From Pseudomonas putida (GTDB lineage: Bacteria; Pseudomonadota; Gammaproteobacteria; Pseudomonadales; Pseudomonadaceae): a stretch of DNA of 64,000 nucleotides. Below are positions 41,223-52,791 of the stretch, piece after piece. A program made the position numbers and the translations under genes. Within the stretch, counting starts at the first letter, position 1. Each line of letters opens with the position of its first letter. The notes below the pieces were generated by a model. The model had not been told where the DNA came from. It did no database searches and worked only from the letters and a program-made list of their open reading frames with translations. Location: assembly GCF_002741075.1 (NCBI RefSeq), contig NZ_CP016634.1, positions 4,888,501 to 4,952,500 of the forward strand, in the 5' to 3' direction.

Positions 41223-41264
41223 AAATGCGTCATGTTATTTCAAACTTTTTCAGGAGCCTCACCC

Positions 41265-41717
41265 ATGGCCTATTGGCTGATGAAATCCGAGCCCGACGAA
41301 CTCTCCATCGAAGCCCTGGCAGGCCTCGGACAGGCACGCTGGGATGGGGTGCGCAACTATCAGGCGCGTAATTTCCTGCGGGCCATGAGCGTGGGCGACG
41401 AGTTCTTCTTCTATCACTCCAGTTGCCCGCAGCCGGGCATTGCCGGCATCGCCCGCATTACCGCCGCAGCCTATCCCGACCCGACCGCATTAGACCCCGA
41501 GAGCCCCTATTACGACGCGAAGGCCAATGCCGAGAAAAACCCCTGGAGCGCCGTGGACGTGGCTCATGTGACGACCTTCCGCCAGGTGCTGGGCCTCGGG
41601 ATGCTCAAACAGCAGGCCACGCTCGATGAGCTGGCGCTGGTGCAAAAAGGCAGTCGGTTGTCGGTGATGCCGGTCACTGCCGAGCAATGGGCAGCGATTT
41701 TAGCGCTGGCTGCCTGA
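41265..41717 (+). CDS. EVE-domain protein
   Basis: A 150-residue single-domain protein with the EVE (PUA-like) fold: MAYWLMKSEPDELSIEAL, WDGVRNYQARNFLRAMSVGD, FFYHSSCPQPGIAGIARI. Proteins of this kind are thought to recognise modified bases in nucleic acids, but the bacterial role is unclear. AGGAG eight bases before the ATG at 41265 fixes the start. It is divergent from the 49-residue membrane protein. Confidence 0.88.
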   Translation: MAYWLMKSEPDELSIEALAGLGQARWDGVRNYQARNFLRAMSVGDEFFFYHSSCPQPGIAGIARITAAAYPDPTALDPESPYYDAKANAEKNPWSAVDVAHVTTFRQVLGLGMLKQQATLDELALVQKGSRLSVMPVTAEQWAAILALAA

Positions 41718-41729
41718 CAACCATCCAGA

Positions 41730-41746
41730 GGGCCGCGCGGCGGCCC
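41730..41746. terminator. Possible bidirectional terminator
   Basis: GGGCCGC and GCGGCCC form a seven-pair stem with a three-base loop, between the converging EVE and FliL-like genes. No strong T-run follows. Confidence 0.4.
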
Positions 41747-41784
41747 TTCGGGGGTCTACCGGCGAAACATCACCTTTTGCAAAG

Positions 41785-42189
41785 TCACTGCACGATCAGG
41801 TTATTGAACAGCAAATCCTCGACGATGGGCTTGCCTTCCTCGGCCTCCATCACCTGCTGAACCTGCTTGAGCGCTTCTTGGCGCAGTTTTTCCTTGGCCT
41901 CGACATTGCTCATGTTTTCCACGCCCTGCTGGGTGAACAGTGCCACCAGCTGGTTGCGAATCAGCGGCTCATGGTGCTTGACCGCAGCGGCGGCGGCATC
42001 ACCGGTGACGCGCAAGGCCACGTCGGCCTTGTACACCCGCAACTTAGGGCTGCCGTCGAGGGCATAGTTGCCGACGAAAGGTGGGCTAAGGCTGATGTAG
42101 GACACCTTGGGCTCTCCTTCCTTGGATTCTTCGGCCAGGGCCGCCGCCGGCAACAGCAAGGCCAGCATCATCAAGATCCACGCTTTCAC
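41785..42189 (-). CDS. FliL-like periplasmic protein
   Basis: A 134-residue protein with a membrane or signal segment (VKAWILMMLALLLPAAALAE) followed by YISLSPPFVGNYA, an RVYKADVALRV strand, and a helical end (LLFNNLIVQ). This is the FliL pattern, although no flagellar gene is near. The start is GTG at 42189, supported by GAGGAG seven bases upstream; a longer frame to 42366 has no site. It could be an inner-membrane or exported relative with a non-flagellar job. Confidence 0.75.
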   Translation of the reverse strand: MKAWILMMLALLLPAAALAEESKEGEPKVSYISLSPPFVGNYALDGSPKLRVYKADVALRVTGDAAAAAVKHHEPLIRNQLVALFTQQGVENMSNVEAKEKLRQEALKQVQQVMEAEEGKPIVEDLLFNNLIVQ

Positions 42190-42346
42190 GAATTCGCTCC
42201 TCAATACAGTTGGCGCCAGCTTACCCAGCACATCGCTCAAACCCAAGCCCGGGCTTATGCCGCCCCATAAGGGTGAGGCATGCTCGTTGACCCGACCTGC
42301 GCCGCTCCTACACTTATCGGCCAACGCACGCAAAGGAATAGCCCTG

Positions 42347-43324
42347 ATGAAAGCAGTGTTGTGCAAAACCCTTGGCCCTGCGCAAAACCTGGTGCTGGAG
42401 GAAGTCGCAAGCCCGGTACCGAAAAAGAACGAGATCCTGCTGGACGTTCAGGCCGCGGGGGTCAATTTTCCCGACACCTTGATCATCGAAGGCAAGTACC
42501 AGTTCCAGCCACCGCTACCGTTCTCACCTGGTGGCGAAGCGGCGGGGGTGGTGGCAGCGGTCGGCGAGAAGGCCGGCGCCTTCACAGTCGGCGACCGGGT
42601 CATGGCGCTGACCGGCTGGGGCGCCTTCGCCGAGCAGGTCGCCGTGCCCTTCTACAACGTACTGCCGATTCCCGCATCGATGGACTTCGCCACCGCCGCA
42701 GCGTTCGGCATGACCTATGGCACCTCGATGCATGCCCTGCGCCAGCGGGGCCAGCTCAAGGCCGGCGAAACCCTGTTGGTGCTCGGCGCGTCCGGCGGTG
42801 TGGGGTTGGCCGCAGTGGAGATCGGCAAGGCCATGGGCGCCCGGGTGATCGCCGCGGCCAGCAGCGCCGAGAAGCTCGCCGTCGCCAGGGCCGCCGGCGC
42901 CGACGAGCTGATCGACTACGGCCAGGACAGTTTGAAGGATGAAATCAAGCGCCTGACCGGCGGCCAGGGCGTGGATGTGGTCTACGACCCGGTGGGTGGC
43001 GAACTGTTCGAGCAGGCCGTACGCGGTTTGGCCTGGAACGGCCGACTGCTGGTGGTGGGCTTTGCCAGCGGGACCATCCCGCAGTTGTCCGTGAACCTGG
43101 CACTGCTCAAGGGCGCCGCGGTGCTGGGCGTGTTCTGGGGTGCTTTCGCTCAGCGCCAGCCCGAGGACAACGCTGCCAACTTCCGCCAGCTGTTTGCCTG
43201 GCATGCCGAGGGCACGCTCAAGCCACTGGTGTCGCAGACCTACGCGCTGGCAGAGGCTGGAGTGGCCATCGAGCAGTTGGCGCAGCGAAAAGCCGTGGGC
43301 AAGTTGGTGGTGCTAACCCGATAA
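42347..43324 (+). CDS. Zinc-free NADPH:quinone oxidoreductase family protein
   Basis: Medium-chain reductase of 325 residues. The N-terminal GroES-like domain has GVNFPDTLIIEGKYQ and FSPGGEAAGVVAAVG. The Rossmann motif is LVLGASGGVGLAAVEIGKAM near residue 145. Zinc-binding cysteines are absent, as in the quinone reductase (Qor) branch. AAAGGA precedes the ATG at 42347. The natural substrate is not known. Confidence 0.86.
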   Translation: MKAVLCKTLGPAQNLVLEEVASPVPKKNEILLDVQAAGVNFPDTLIIEGKYQFQPPLPFSPGGEAAGVVAAVGEKAGAFTVGDRVMALTGWGAFAEQVAVPFYNVLPIPASMDFATAAAFGMTYGTSMHALRQRGQLKAGETLLVLGASGGVGLAAVEIGKAMGARVIAAASSAEKLAVARAAGADELIDYGQDSLKDEIKRLTGGQGVDVVYDPVGGELFEQAVRGLAWNGRLLVVGFASGTIPQLSVNLALLKGAAVLGVFWGAFAQRQPEDNAANFRQLFAWHAEGTLKPLVSQTYALAEAGVAIEQLAQRKAVGKLVVLTR

Positions 43325-43346
43325 AAGATTACACCACCGGCTTTCC

Positions 43347-44000
43347 CTACACCTCACACAGGTTATGGCACCTGCGGAACCGTGCTTCCAGATTGCGATC
43401 AGGCATCTGATGACTGCGCAAGGCGTTAAGTGTCTGCTCGACGTAGTCCCGCGTACTGCCATAACGCCCCCTGGCACTGGCCAGGATCTGGCTGAGCAAG
43501 GAATCCGGCAGGTTGCCGGCATAGCACGGCAGATGCCGCTCCAGCACAAAGCCCAGGGCCTGCACCTTATTGCCGTCGCTCAACCGGCAATTGAGCCAGT
43601 GCGGCCGATAGGCCGGGTATGGCATCTCGCGTTGCCACAGGGCCATCAGCGAGTCATCCAGGTTGCGCTCGTCCAGGCGGTAGGCAAAACCACTGCACGA
43701 GCCTCCCCGGTCCAAGCCGAACACAAGCCCCGGGCAATCGGGCGTCCCACGGTGCTCGTGGGACCACAGATACAGGCCCCTGTGGTATCCGTGCACCCGC
43801 GCCCGCTGGCGCTCCACCGAATTGCATTCTGGTCGCCAGATCAGTGAGCCATAGGCGAACAGCCACACCGGCCCACCTTCATGGCGCGACATGGTCAATT
43901 TCATGGAGTGATGCAACTGCTCATCGGTCAACTGCTGACCGAAATCCAGCGAAGGAGGATATGTCACCTGCCACGACGAACTTTCAAGTGTCGACATCAT
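43347..44000 (-). CDS. ChaC-family gamma-glutamylcyclotransferase
   Basis: A 217-residue protein with the ChaC marks VWLFAYGSLIWRPE (gamma-glutamyl-binding YGSL loop), RVHGYHRGLYLWSHEHRGTP and PGLVFGLDRGGSC. ChaC enzymes cleave glutathione to 5-oxoproline and Cys-Gly. The conserved glutamate, within VEQT or REM, is not assigned with certainty. It is convergent with the quinone oxidoreductase gene, 22 bases between stops. Confidence 0.88.
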   Translation of the reverse strand: MMSTLESSSWQVTYPPSLDFGQQLTDEQLHHSMKLTMSRHEGGPVWLFAYGSLIWRPECNSVERQRARVHGYHRGLYLWSHEHRGTPDCPGLVFGLDRGGSCSGFAYRLDERNLDDSLMALWQREMPYPAYRPHWLNCRLSDGNKVQALGFVLERHLPCYAGNLPDSLLSQILASARGRYGSTRDYVEQTLNALRSHQMPDRNLEARFRRCHNLCEV

Positions 44001-44238
44001 GCTGCCGCCATTATTCCCCGTAAACTACCGAAGGCTGTCACTGTAAAAGTCGTGACGCCTCGCTGGAATTACCGTACGGCAGAAAGTGTCTTGAGTTCAA
44101 GCCAAAATTCTTGCGTGAGCCCAGTATTCATCTGCCTTTGCAGATAACCGACAGGTATTGTTCCGAGTATAGTGAAAGTTATTAACCACGGAGGCAACAA
44201 TGTGCGCCTTATAATACGGGCGACACACTTCTGTTATT

Positions 44239-44267
44239 AAAAACGGCCCACCCTTGCGGTGAGCCGT
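44239..44267 (-). terminator. Rho-independent terminator of the flavin reductase gene
   Basis: On the minus strand ACGGCTCACC pairs with GGTGGGCCGT around a five-base loop and is followed by TTTTTAAT. It is seven bases after the stop at 44274. Confidence 0.85.
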
Positions 44268-44273
44268 GCTGTT

Positions 44274-45242
44274 TCAGGCCCGCGGTGCGTAGGCGAAAAC
44301 ATCGGCACGCATGCGATGCGCGTCCATGCCAGCCTCGACCAGCGCATCCAGGGTGGCATAAACCATGTTGGGCGAGCCGCTGGCGTAGACGTGGACTTGA
44401 TTCAGGTCTGCGATGTCTTCGCAAACCGCTTCATGCAACAACCCGCAGCGCCCTTCCCAACCGCACAGATCACTCACCACCTTGTGCAGGAACAGGTTCG
44501 GCAAATGCGCCCACTCGGACCAGTGCTCTATCTGGTAGAAGTCCTCAGGCCGACGCACGCCCCAATACAGGTGAACCGGGTGCTTGAAGCCCTGGGCACG
44601 GCAATGCTCGATCAGGCTGTGCATCTGGCCCATGCCGGTACCAGCAGCGATCAGCACCAGCGGCCCGTCCGGCAATTCGGCCAGGTGCGCGTCACCGAAC
44701 GGCAACTCGATACGGGCCACGCCATCGCGCTGCAGTTGGCTGATCAGTTGTCGCGCGCTGTTCTCCCGTACCAGCACATGCAGCTCCAGGTCACGTCCGC
44801 CATGGGGGGCCGATGCCAAGGAGAAAGCCGCCTTGTCGGCCCCTTCCCGCTCGATCATCAGGTACTGCCCGGCGTGATAGCGCGGCGGCTTGCCCGCAGG
44901 CGCGCGCAGGCGCACGCGCCAGACGTCGCCACCGACCTCGACGCACTCACTCAAGGTGCAAGCCAGCTTGCGCACCGGCAATTCACCCAGGGCCAGCACA
45001 CCATCCCAGAGCACCACGCAGTCCTCCAGCGGCTCGGCGATGCAGGTGAACAGCTCGCCATGATCGCGAACCTCACCCTCCTGACGCACCCGCCCTTCCA
45101 CCAGCAGCGCGGCGCAGACGTGGCAATTGCCGTTGCGACAGCTGTTGGGGCAGTCATAACCCAGACGTCGGGCCGCATCCAGAATCCGTTCTCCGGGCTC
45201 GACGGCCAGTACCGCTCCGGACGGCTGCAACGTTACCTGCAT
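44274..45242 (-). CDS. Ferredoxin-linked flavin reductase (CDP-6-deoxy-delta-3,4-glucoseen reductase-like)
   Basis: A 322-residue protein with an N-terminal plant-type [2Fe-2S] domain (CPNSCRNGNCHVC with a later cysteine in ELFTCIAEPL), an FAD-binding part (RYHAGQYLMIER) and an NAD(P)H part (LVLIAAGTGMGQMHSLIEH). This is the Fre/phenol-hydroxylase reductase architecture. In Pseudomonas the gene follows ubiD, with which it overlaps by one base (TGATG), so they may be co-translated; a link to UbiD flavin supply is possible but unproven. M1 at 45242 is chosen over a frame start at 45266 for that overlap. Confidence 0.87.
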   Translation of the reverse strand: MQVTLQPSGAVLAVEPGERILDAARRLGYDCPNSCRNGNCHVCAALLVEGRVRQEGEVRDHGELFTCIAEPLEDCVVLWDGVLALGELPVRKLACTLSECVEVGGDVWRVRLRAPAGKPPRYHAGQYLMIEREGADKAAFSLASAPHGGRDLELHVLVRENSARQLISQLQRDGVARIELPFGDAHLAELPDGPLVLIAAGTGMGQMHSLIEHCRAQGFKHPVHLYWGVRRPEDFYQIEHWSEWAHLPNLFLHKVVSDLCGWEGRCGLLHEAVCEDIADLNQVHVYASGSPNMVYATLDALVEAGMDAHRMRADVFAYAPRA

Positions 45243-46708
45243 CAATCTATTCCCAACTGATCCCACAGCTCATCGATACGGCGGGTGACGGCCTCGTCCT
45301 TGACGATGGCACGTCCCCATTCGCGTGTAGTCTCGCCCGGCCACTTGTGCGTGGCGTCCAGGCCCATCTTCGACCCCAGGCCCGATACCGGCGACGCGAA
45401 GTCGAGGTAGTCGATCGGCGTGTTGTCGATCATCACCGTATCACGCTTGGGGTCCATGCGCGTGGTGATGGCCCAGATCACGTCGTTCCAGTCGCGGGCG
45501 TTGATGTCGTCGTCGGTGACAATAACGAACTTGGTGTACATGAACTGTCGCAGGAACGACCACACACCCAGCATCACGCGCTTGGCGTGCCCCGGATACT
45601 GCTTTTTCATGGTCACCACCGCCATGCGGTACGAGCAGCCTTCCGGCGGCAGATAGAAATCGACGATCTCGGGGAACTGCTTCTGCAGGATCGGCACGAA
45701 CACTTCATTCAGCGCCACGCCCAGGATCGCCGGCTCATCCGGCGGACGACCGGTGTAGGTGCTGTGGTAGATCGGTTTTTGCCGATGGGTGATGCGCTCG
45801 ACGGTGAAGACCGGGAAGCTGTCCACCTCGTTGTAGTAGCCAGTGTGATCGCCGTATGGCCCTTCCGGCGCCATTTCGCCTGGGTGGATGACCCCTTCGA
45901 GAATGATCTCGGCGGTGGCCGGCACCTGAAGGTCGCTGCCACGGCATTTGACCAGCTCGGTACGGTTGCCGCGCAGAAGTCCTGCGAAGGCGTATTCGGA
46001 AAGGGTGTCCGGCACGGGCGTCACGGCGCCGAGGATGGTCGCCGGATCCGCGCCCAGGGCGACAGCCACGGGGAATGGCTGACCGGGGTGCTTCTCGCAC
46101 CATTCACGGTAGTCCAGGGCGCCGCCACGGTGGCTCAGCCAACGCATGATGACCTTGTTGCGGCCGATCAGCTGTTGACGGTAGATGCCGAGGTTCTGGC
46201 GATCCTTGTTGGGGCCGCGAGTGACGGTCAGGCCCCAGGTGATCAGCGGGGCCACATCGCCCGGCCAGCAATGCTGGATCGGCAGTTGGGTGAGGTCGAC
46301 ATCTTCGCCTTCGACCACGACCTCTTGGCACACCGCGTCCTTGACCACCTTGGGCGCCATGGACACGACTTTCTTGAAGATCGGCAGCTTGGACCAAGCG
46401 TCCTTGAGGCCTTTCGGCGGTTCGGGCTCCTTGAGGAAGGCCAGCAGCTTGCCGATTTCACGCAGCTCATCGACCGATTCGGCGCCCATGCCCATGGCCA
46501 CGCGCTCCGGCGTCCCGAACAAGTTGCCCAGCACAGGCATGTCGAAGCCGGTGGGCTTTTCGAACAGCAGCGCCGGGCCCTTGGCGCGCAGGGTGCGGTC
46601 GCAGACTTCGGTCATTTCCAGGATGGGGGAGATCGGAACCTGGATGCGCTTGAGTTCACCGCGCTGTTCCAGGCCGCGGATGAAGTCGCGCAAGTCGCGA
46701 TACTGCAT
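45242..46708 (-). CDS. ubiD: 3-octaprenyl-4-hydroxybenzoate decarboxylase UbiD
   Basis: Prenylated-FMN decarboxylase of ubiquinone synthesis, 488 residues, starting [20 protein letters not shown]. Family marks are [15 protein letters not shown], the cofactor region [13 protein letters not shown], the catalytic E-R-E residues, and [24 protein letters not shown] seven bases before the ATG fixes the start; the frame to 46810 is not used. It depends on UbiX, not in this window. Confidence 0.95.
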   Translation of the reverse strand: MQYRDLRDFIRGLEQRGELKRIQVPISPILEMTEVCDRTLRAKGPALLFEKPTGFDMPVLGNLFGTPERVAMGMGAESVDELREIGKLLAFLKEPEPPKGLKDAWSKLPIFKKVVSMAPKVVKDAVCQEVVVEGEDVDLTQLPIQHCWPGDVAPLITWGLTVTRGPNKDRQNLGIYRQQLIGRNKVIMRWLSHRGGALDYREWCEKHPGQPFPVAVALGADPATILGAVTPVPDTLSEYAFAGLLRGNRTELVKCRGSDLQVPATAEIILEGVIHPGEMAPEGPYGDHTGYYNEVDSFPVFTVERITHRQKPIYHSTYTGRPPDEPAILGVALNEVFVPILQKQFPEIVDFYLPPEGCSYRMAVVTMKKQYPGHAKRVMLGVWSFLRQFMYTKFVIVTDDDINARDWNDVIWAITTRMDPKRDTVMIDNTPIDYLDFASPVSGLGSKMGLDATHKWPGETTREWGRAIVKDEAVTRRIDELWDQLGID

Positions 46709-46807
46709 GCAGGAGCCTCGTGTTGGCCGTATCGGTCGGGGTTGCAGAGTGTAGCGCCGTTCAAGGCTTTGTTGGGGGCAAAAATGACTTGGGGCCGCTT
46801 CGCGTCC

Positions 46808-46876
46808 CATCGCGGGACAAGCCCGCGCCTACAAGGATCACGTTGACCTCTGTAGGCGCGGGCTTGTCCCGCGATG
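46808..46876. repeat. 26-base perfect inverted repeat of a second palindrome family
   Basis: Arms 46808-46833 and 46851-46876 are exactly complementary, with the core TCGCGGGACAAGCCCGCGCC. They are separated by 17 bases. The core differs from the GGGTAAACCC REP seen elsewhere. The pair lies between rho and ubiD, both minus strand, and could end rho transcripts. Confidence 0.85.
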
Positions 46877-46915
46877 GGCTGCGCAGCAGCCCCATTCACT
46901 ACCCGTCGCGAAGAC

Positions 46916-48175
<1,260 letters not shown>

Positions 48176-48467
48176 AAGGGGAGTGACGTAATCATGTAAG
48201 AAGGGAGAATTAAGCGTTGGCTTAATGAGGCCGCGCCGCTAGATGGCGACAGGATCGCGTACTGATTCGAATTAGGGATGCTTCGGCGACGGCGTGCAGA
48301 GGGCACTGGAGAACAGTGCGAGGCCGAATGTAACACTTGCTTTTTTCGACGTCTAGGGGTTTTGACTCGGTAAATCGTGCCCTGCGCACGCAGGTTTCCC
48401 CCCGAAGGCGGCCGTAGGATCACCCGTAGATTCGCAGGTGAACCCGTTCCCGCAAGTCCTTGGGGAC
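48176..48467. promoter_or_regulatory. Rho leader region
   Basis: 292 bases between rho and the trxA terminator, without a credible gene. It should hold the rho promoter and 5' leader, where rho genes are usually autoregulated. A degenerate REP-like piece, ATTCGCAGGTGAACCCGTTC, lies at 48430-48450. Confidence 0.5.
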
Positions 48468-48498
48468 AAAAAAAAGCCCCGCATCAGCGGGGCCTTTT
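48468..48498 (-). terminator. Rho-independent terminator of trxA
   Basis: On the minus strand GGCCCCGCTGATGCGGGGC followed by eight T. The stem GCCCCGC / GCGGGGC is closed by a loop TGAT. It lies a few bases after the trxA stop. Confidence 0.9.
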
Positions 48499-48502
48499 CG
48501 CA

Positions 48503-48829
48503 TCACAGGTTGGCGTCGAGGAACGCGGCCAGCTGGGACTTGGACAGGGCGCCGACCTTGGTCGCCTCGACGTTGCCGTTCTTGAACAGCATCAGGGTCG
48601 GGATACCACGCACGCCGTGCTTGGCAGGGGTTTCCTGGTTTTCGTCGATGTTCAGCTTGGCGACGGTCAGCTTGCCTTCGTAGGTAGCCGCGATGTCGTC
48701 CAGGACCGGAGCGATCATCTTGCATGGGCCGCACCATTCAGCCCAGTAGTCGACCAGCACCGGGCCTTGAGCCTGCAGTACGTCGGCATCGAAGCTGGCG
48801 TCGGTGACGTGTTTGATTTTGTCGCTCAT
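48503..48829 (-). CDS. trxA: Thioredoxin 1
   Basis: A 108-residue cytoplasmic thioredoxin that keeps protein dithiols reduced. The active site WCGPCK lies near residue 32, followed by the cis-proline segment [12 protein letters not shown]. The start [16 protein letters not shown] is chosen over a longer frame to 48940, which would run into the ppx promoter region. GGAG lies nearby upstream. Confidence 0.97.
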   Translation of the reverse strand: MSDKIKHVTDASFDADVLQAQGPVLVDYWAEWCGPCKMIAPVLDDIAATYEGKLTVAKLNIDENQETPAKHGVRGIPTLMLFKNGNVEATKVGALSKSQLAAFLDANL

Positions 48830-48949
48830 GGAAATCTCCAAGGTCGTAAGCAATAAAAAACGTTGCCCATCATAGCCGCACCTACGTCCTACAGGAAGTC
48901 GCGCACGATTGAGTGTAACTATAGTTGTGCAAGACGCCACGAATCGAAA

Positions 48950-48967
48950 CTGTCACATAACTGTCAT
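48950..48967 (+). promoter_or_regulatory. Pho box upstream of ppx
   Basis: CTGTCAC-ATAA-CTGTCAT: two seven-base direct repeats with four bases between, matching the PhoB consensus CTGTCAT-N4-CTGTCAT at 13 of 14 repeat positions. It lies 110 bases before the ppx start, in the trxA/ppx divergent region. No good -10 is seen 10 bases downstream, so the exact promoter is uncertain. Confidence 0.75.
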
Positions 48968-49076
48968 AGCATCGAGTGGCACATTGCCCTGCATCAATCC
49001 CGACTATTGTCATGCGTTGGCGCAAGCCAAGGATCATGGCAGGATTGCCGGGTTATCGACCGAGAACATCGAGATC

Positions 49077-50579
49077 ATGCCGCATACCACCGCGAAGAAC
49101 CTGTCTCTGATCGCCGCCATCGACCTTGGCTCCAACAGTTTTCACATGGTCGTGGCCAAAGCCCACCACAGTGAAATCCGCATTCTCGAGCGGCTCGGGG
49201 AAAAGGTGCAATTGGCCGCCGGCATCAGCGAGGAACGTCAGCTGAGCGAGGAAGCCATGCAGCGGGGCCTCGAATGCCTCAAGCGCTTCTCCCAACTGAT
49301 CAACGGCATGCCCCAGGGCGCCGTGCGCATCGTCGGCACCAACGCCCTGCGTGAAGCACGCAACCGCAACGAATTCATCCTACGCGCCGAAGCCATCCTC
49401 GGCCATCCGGTCGAGGTCATCTCCGGCCGCGAGGAAGCGCGCCTGATCTACCTGGGTGTTTCCCACACGCTGGCCGACACCCCGGGTAAGCGCCTGGTCG
49501 CCGACATTGGCGGCGGCAGCACCGAATTCATCATCGGCCAGCGCTTCGAGCCGTTGCTGCGCGAGAGTCTGCAGATGGGCTGCGTCAGCTTCACCCAGCG
49601 CTATTTCCGCGATGGCAAGATCACCCCGGCACGCTATGCCCAGGCTTATACCGCCGCGCGTCTGGAGCTGATGAGCATCGAAAACGCCCTGCACCGTCTG
49701 ACCTGGGATGAAGCCATCGGCTCGTCCGGCACCATCCGTGCCATCGGTGCGGCAATCAAAGCCAACGGCATGGGCAGCGGCGAAGTCAACGCCGAAGGCC
49801 TCGCGGCGCTCAAACGCAAGCTGTTCAAGCTCGGCGAGGTCGACAAGATCGACTTCGAAGGCGTCAAGCCGGACCGTCGGGCGATCTTCCCGGCAGGCCT
49901 GGCGATTCTCGAAGCGATCTTCGACGCCCTGGAGCTGCAACGCATGGACCACTGTGACGGTGCCTTGCGCGAGGGCGTGCTGTACGACCTGCTGGGCCGT
50001 CACCACCACGAGGACGTGCGCGAGCGCACCCTCAACTCGCTGATGGAGCGCTACCACGTCGACCAGGGCCAGGCGGCTCGGGTCGAACGCAAGGCGCTGC
50101 ACGCCTTCGACCAAGTGGCCAAGGCCTGGGGCCTGGAAGAGGGCAACTGGCGGGATCTGCTGAGCTGGGCGGCGAAAGTGCACGAAGTGGGGTTGGACAT
50201 CGCCCACTACCACTACCACAAGCACGGCGCCTACCTGATCGAACACTCCGACCTGGCCGGCTTCTCCCGCGAGGACCAGCAGATGCTGGCCCTGCTGGTT
50301 CGCGGCCACCGCCGCAATATTCCCAAGGACAAGTTCGCGGAGTTCGGCGACGAAGGCGTGCAGTTGATTCGTCTGTGCGTGCTGCTGCGCTTCGCCATCC
50401 TGTTCCACCACATTCGTGGCACTCAGCAGATGCCGAAGGTGGAGCTCAAGGCGGGCGAGGACAACCTGGAGGTGGTGTTCCCTCAGGGCTGGCTGGAAGA
50501 AAACCAGCTGACCCAGGCCGACTTCGCCAACGAGGCGCAGTGGCTGGCCCGGGTCAACTTCATCCTCAGCGTACGTTGA
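49077..50579 (+). CDS. ppx: Exopolyphosphatase Ppx
   Basis: Releases phosphate from the ends of polyphosphate; also able to act on pppGpp in relatives. The 500-residue product begins [20 protein letters not shown], with the ASKHA phosphate-binding motif [13 protein letters not shown] and a second, [16 protein letters not shown]-terminal HD-like part has [20 protein letters not shown]. The frame runs back to 48909, but 49077 matches the family start. The stop region overlaps the convergent ppk end by 14 bases. Confidence 0.95.
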   Translation: MPHTTAKNLSLIAAIDLGSNSFHMVVAKAHHSEIRILERLGEKVQLAAGISEERQLSEEAMQRGLECLKRFSQLINGMPQGAVRIVGTNALREARNRNEFILRAEAILGHPVEVISGREEARLIYLGVSHTLADTPGKRLVADIGGGSTEFIIGQRFEPLLRESLQMGCVSFTQRYFRDGKITPARYAQAYTAARLELMSIENALHRLTWDEAIGSSGTIRAIGAAIKANGMGSGEVNAEGLAALKRKLFKLGEVDKIDFEGVKPDRRAIFPAGLAILEAIFDALELQRMDHCDGALREGVLYDLLGRHHHEDVRERTLNSLMERYHVDQGQAARVERKALHAFDQVAKAWGLEEGNWRDLLSWAAKVHEVGLDIAHYHYHKHGAYLIEHSDLAGFSREDQQMLALLVRGHRRNIPKDKFAEFGDEGVQLIRLCVLLRFAILFHHIRGTQQMPKVELKAGEDNLEVVFPQGWLEENQLTQADFANEAQWLARVNFILSVR

Positions 50580-52791
50580 GGACCGGATTGCTCAGGCGCT
50601 CGAGCAGGGCAGCCTGGGCATTGCGCGGGTTCTGGTTGCCAGTCGGCGTGCTGCGCACGTAGCGGCCGTCCGATTGCAGGATCCACGCGTGGGTGTTGTC
50701 GGTGAGGTAGCCCTCGAGTTCCTTCTTGACCCGCAGCACCAGTTTCTTGCCCTCCACCGGGAAGCACGTCTCAACGCGCTTGTCGAGGTTGCGCTCCATC
50801 CAGTCGGCGCTAGACAGGAACATCTGCTCCTCGCCGCCATTGAGGAAGTAGAACACCCGCGTGTGCTCCAGGAAGCGGCCGATGATCGAGCGCACCTGGA
50901 TATTGTGCGAAACCCCCGGAATACCTGGGCGCAGGCAGCACATGCCACGCACAACCAGGTCAATCCGCACGCCCGACTGGCTGGCTTTGTACAAGGCCTT
51001 GATGACCTTGGCGTCGGTCAGCGAGTTGAACTTGGCGATGATGTGCGCGGGTTTGCCTTCCAGGGCGAACTGGGTCTCCCGGGCAATCATGTCGAGCATG
51101 CCCTTCTTCAGGGTGAACGGCGCGTGCAGCAGCTTCTTCATGCGCAGCGTCTTGCCCATGCCAATCAGCTGGCTGAACAGCTTGCCGACGTCCTCGGTGA
51201 GCGCATCGTCGGACGTCAGCAGGCTGTAGTCGGTGTACAGGCGCGCGTTACCGGCGTGGTAGTTGCCTGTGCCCAGGTGGGCGTAGCGCACGATCTCGCC
51301 CTGCTCGCGACGCAGAATCAACATCATCTTGGCGTGGGTCTTGAAGCCGACCACACCATAGATCACCACTGCGCCCGCCGCCTGCAGGCGGCTGGCCATC
51401 TGCAAGTTGGACTCTTCGTCGAAGCGCGCACGCAACTCGATCACCGCCGTGACCTCCTTGCCGTTACGCGCCGCGTCCACCAGTGCGTCGACGATTTCGG
51501 AGTTGGCGCCGCTGCGGTAGAGGGTCTGGCGCACGGCGAGCACGTGCGGGTCCTTGGCGGCCTGGCGCAGCAGATCGACCACCGGCGTGAAGGACTCGAA
51601 CGGGTGCATCAGCAGCACGTCCTGCTTGCCGATCACACTGAAGATGTTGTCGGCGTTCTGCAGGATCTTCGGAATCGCCGGGGTGAACGGGGTGTATTGC
51701 AGCTCAGGGTGGCTGTCCAGACCGGTGATGCTGAACAACCGGGTCAGGTTGACCGGGCCATTGACCTGATACAGCTCGCTCTCGCTCAGGCTGAACTGCT
51801 TGAGCAGGTAGTCCGACAGGTGTTTGGGGCAATTGTCGGCCACTTCCAGGCGCACGGCGTCACCGTAGCGGCGCGAGAACAGCTCGCCGCGCAGGGCCCG
51901 CGCCAGGTCTTCGACATCCTCGGAGTCCAGCGCCAGATCAGCGTTACGGGTCAGGCGGAACTGGTAGCAGCCCTTGACCTTCATGCCCTGGAACAGGTCA
52001 TCGGCATGCGCATGGATCATCGAGGACAGGAATACGAAGTTATCCCCCGGGCCACCGACGTCTTCCGGCACACGGATCACCCGCGGCAACAGGCGCGGCG
52101 CCGGGATGATGGCCAGGCCTGAATCGCGGCCGAAGGCATCGACACCCTCGAGTTCGACGATGAAGTTCAGGCTCTTGTTGACCAGCAGAGGGAATGGGTG
52201 GGTCGGGTCCAGGCCGATCGGGGTGATGATCGGGGCGATTTCGTCGCGGAAGTAGCGACGCACCCAGGTCTTGAGCTTGGTCGTCCAGTGGCGGCGGCGA
52301 ATGAAGCGGATCTGGTGTTTTTCCAGCTCCGGCAAAAGCACGTCGTTGAGGATCGCGTACTGGCGTTCTACCTCGCCGTGAACCAGCTCGCTGATGCGCG
52401 CCAGCGCCTGGTGCGGCTGCAGGCCGTCCGCACCGGCTTGCTCGCGGGCGAAGGTGATCTGCTTCTTCAGGCCCGCCACACGGATCTCGAAGAACTCGTC
52501 CAGGTTGCTGGAGAAGATCAGCAGGAACTTCAGGCGCTCGAGCAGTGGGTAGGATTCGTCCAGCGCCTGCTCCAGCACGCGGATATTGAATTGCAGCTGC
52601 GACAGCTCGCGATGAATGTACAGGCTGCTGTCGTCCAGGCTCGGAATGCTGATCGCCGGGGCTGGCGCGGGTGCGACGACTTCGACCACAGGCTCGGCTG
52701 CAGGCGCCAGGTCCGGTGGGGTCTGCACCATTTCTTCGGGAACCGCCTGGGCATCCTTGATCGCGACAGGTGTTAGCACTTCATTGTTCAT
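50566..52791 (-). CDS. ppk: Polyphosphate kinase Ppk1
   Basis: Makes polyphosphate from ATP; 741 residues, a little longer than E. coli Ppk because of a 50-residue N-terminal extension rich in A, P, V and E. From residue about 53 the core reads [22 protein letters not shown]. The catalytic histidine is in [17 protein letters not shown]; the second histidine site and [16 protein letters not shown] follow. A Pho-type promoter lies 260 bases upstream. The last residues overlap the ppx 3' end on the other strand. Confidence 0.96.
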   Translation of the reverse strand: MNNEVLTPVAIKDAQAVPEEMVQTPPDLAPAAEPVVEVVAPAPAPAISIPSLDDSSLYIHRELSQLQFNIRVLEQALDESYPLLERLKFLLIFSSNLDEFFEIRVAGLKKQITFAREQAGADGLQPHQALARISELVHGEVERQYAILNDVLLPELEKHQIRFIRRRHWTTKLKTWVRRYFRDEIAPIITPIGLDPTHPFPLLVNKSLNFIVELEGVDAFGRDSGLAIIPAPRLLPRVIRVPEDVGGPGDNFVFLSSMIHAHADDLFQGMKVKGCYQFRLTRNADLALDSEDVEDLARALRGELFSRRYGDAVRLEVADNCPKHLSDYLLKQFSLSESELYQVNGPVNLTRLFSITGLDSHPELQYTPFTPAIPKILQNADNIFSVIGKQDVLLMHPFESFTPVVDLLRQAAKDPHVLAVRQTLYRSGANSEIVDALVDAARNGKEVTAVIELRARFDEESNLQMASRLQAAGAVVIYGVVGFKTHAKMMLILRREQGEIVRYAHLGTGNYHAGNARLYTDYSLLTSDDALTEDVGKLFSQLIGMGKTLRMKKLLHAPFTLKKGMLDMIARETQFALEGKPAHIIAKFNSLTDAKVIKALYKASQSGVRIDLVVRGMCCLRPGIPGVSHNIQVRSIIGRFLEHTRVFYFLNGGEEQMFLSSADWMERNLDKRVETCFPVEGKKLVLRVKKELEGYLTDNTHAWILQSDGRYVRSTPTGNQNPRNAQAALLERLSNPVLNVR

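Noticed and set aside
45347..46846. 499-codon plus-strand open frame opposite ubiD
   Set aside because: Antisense shadow of a well-recognised gene; no ribosome site.
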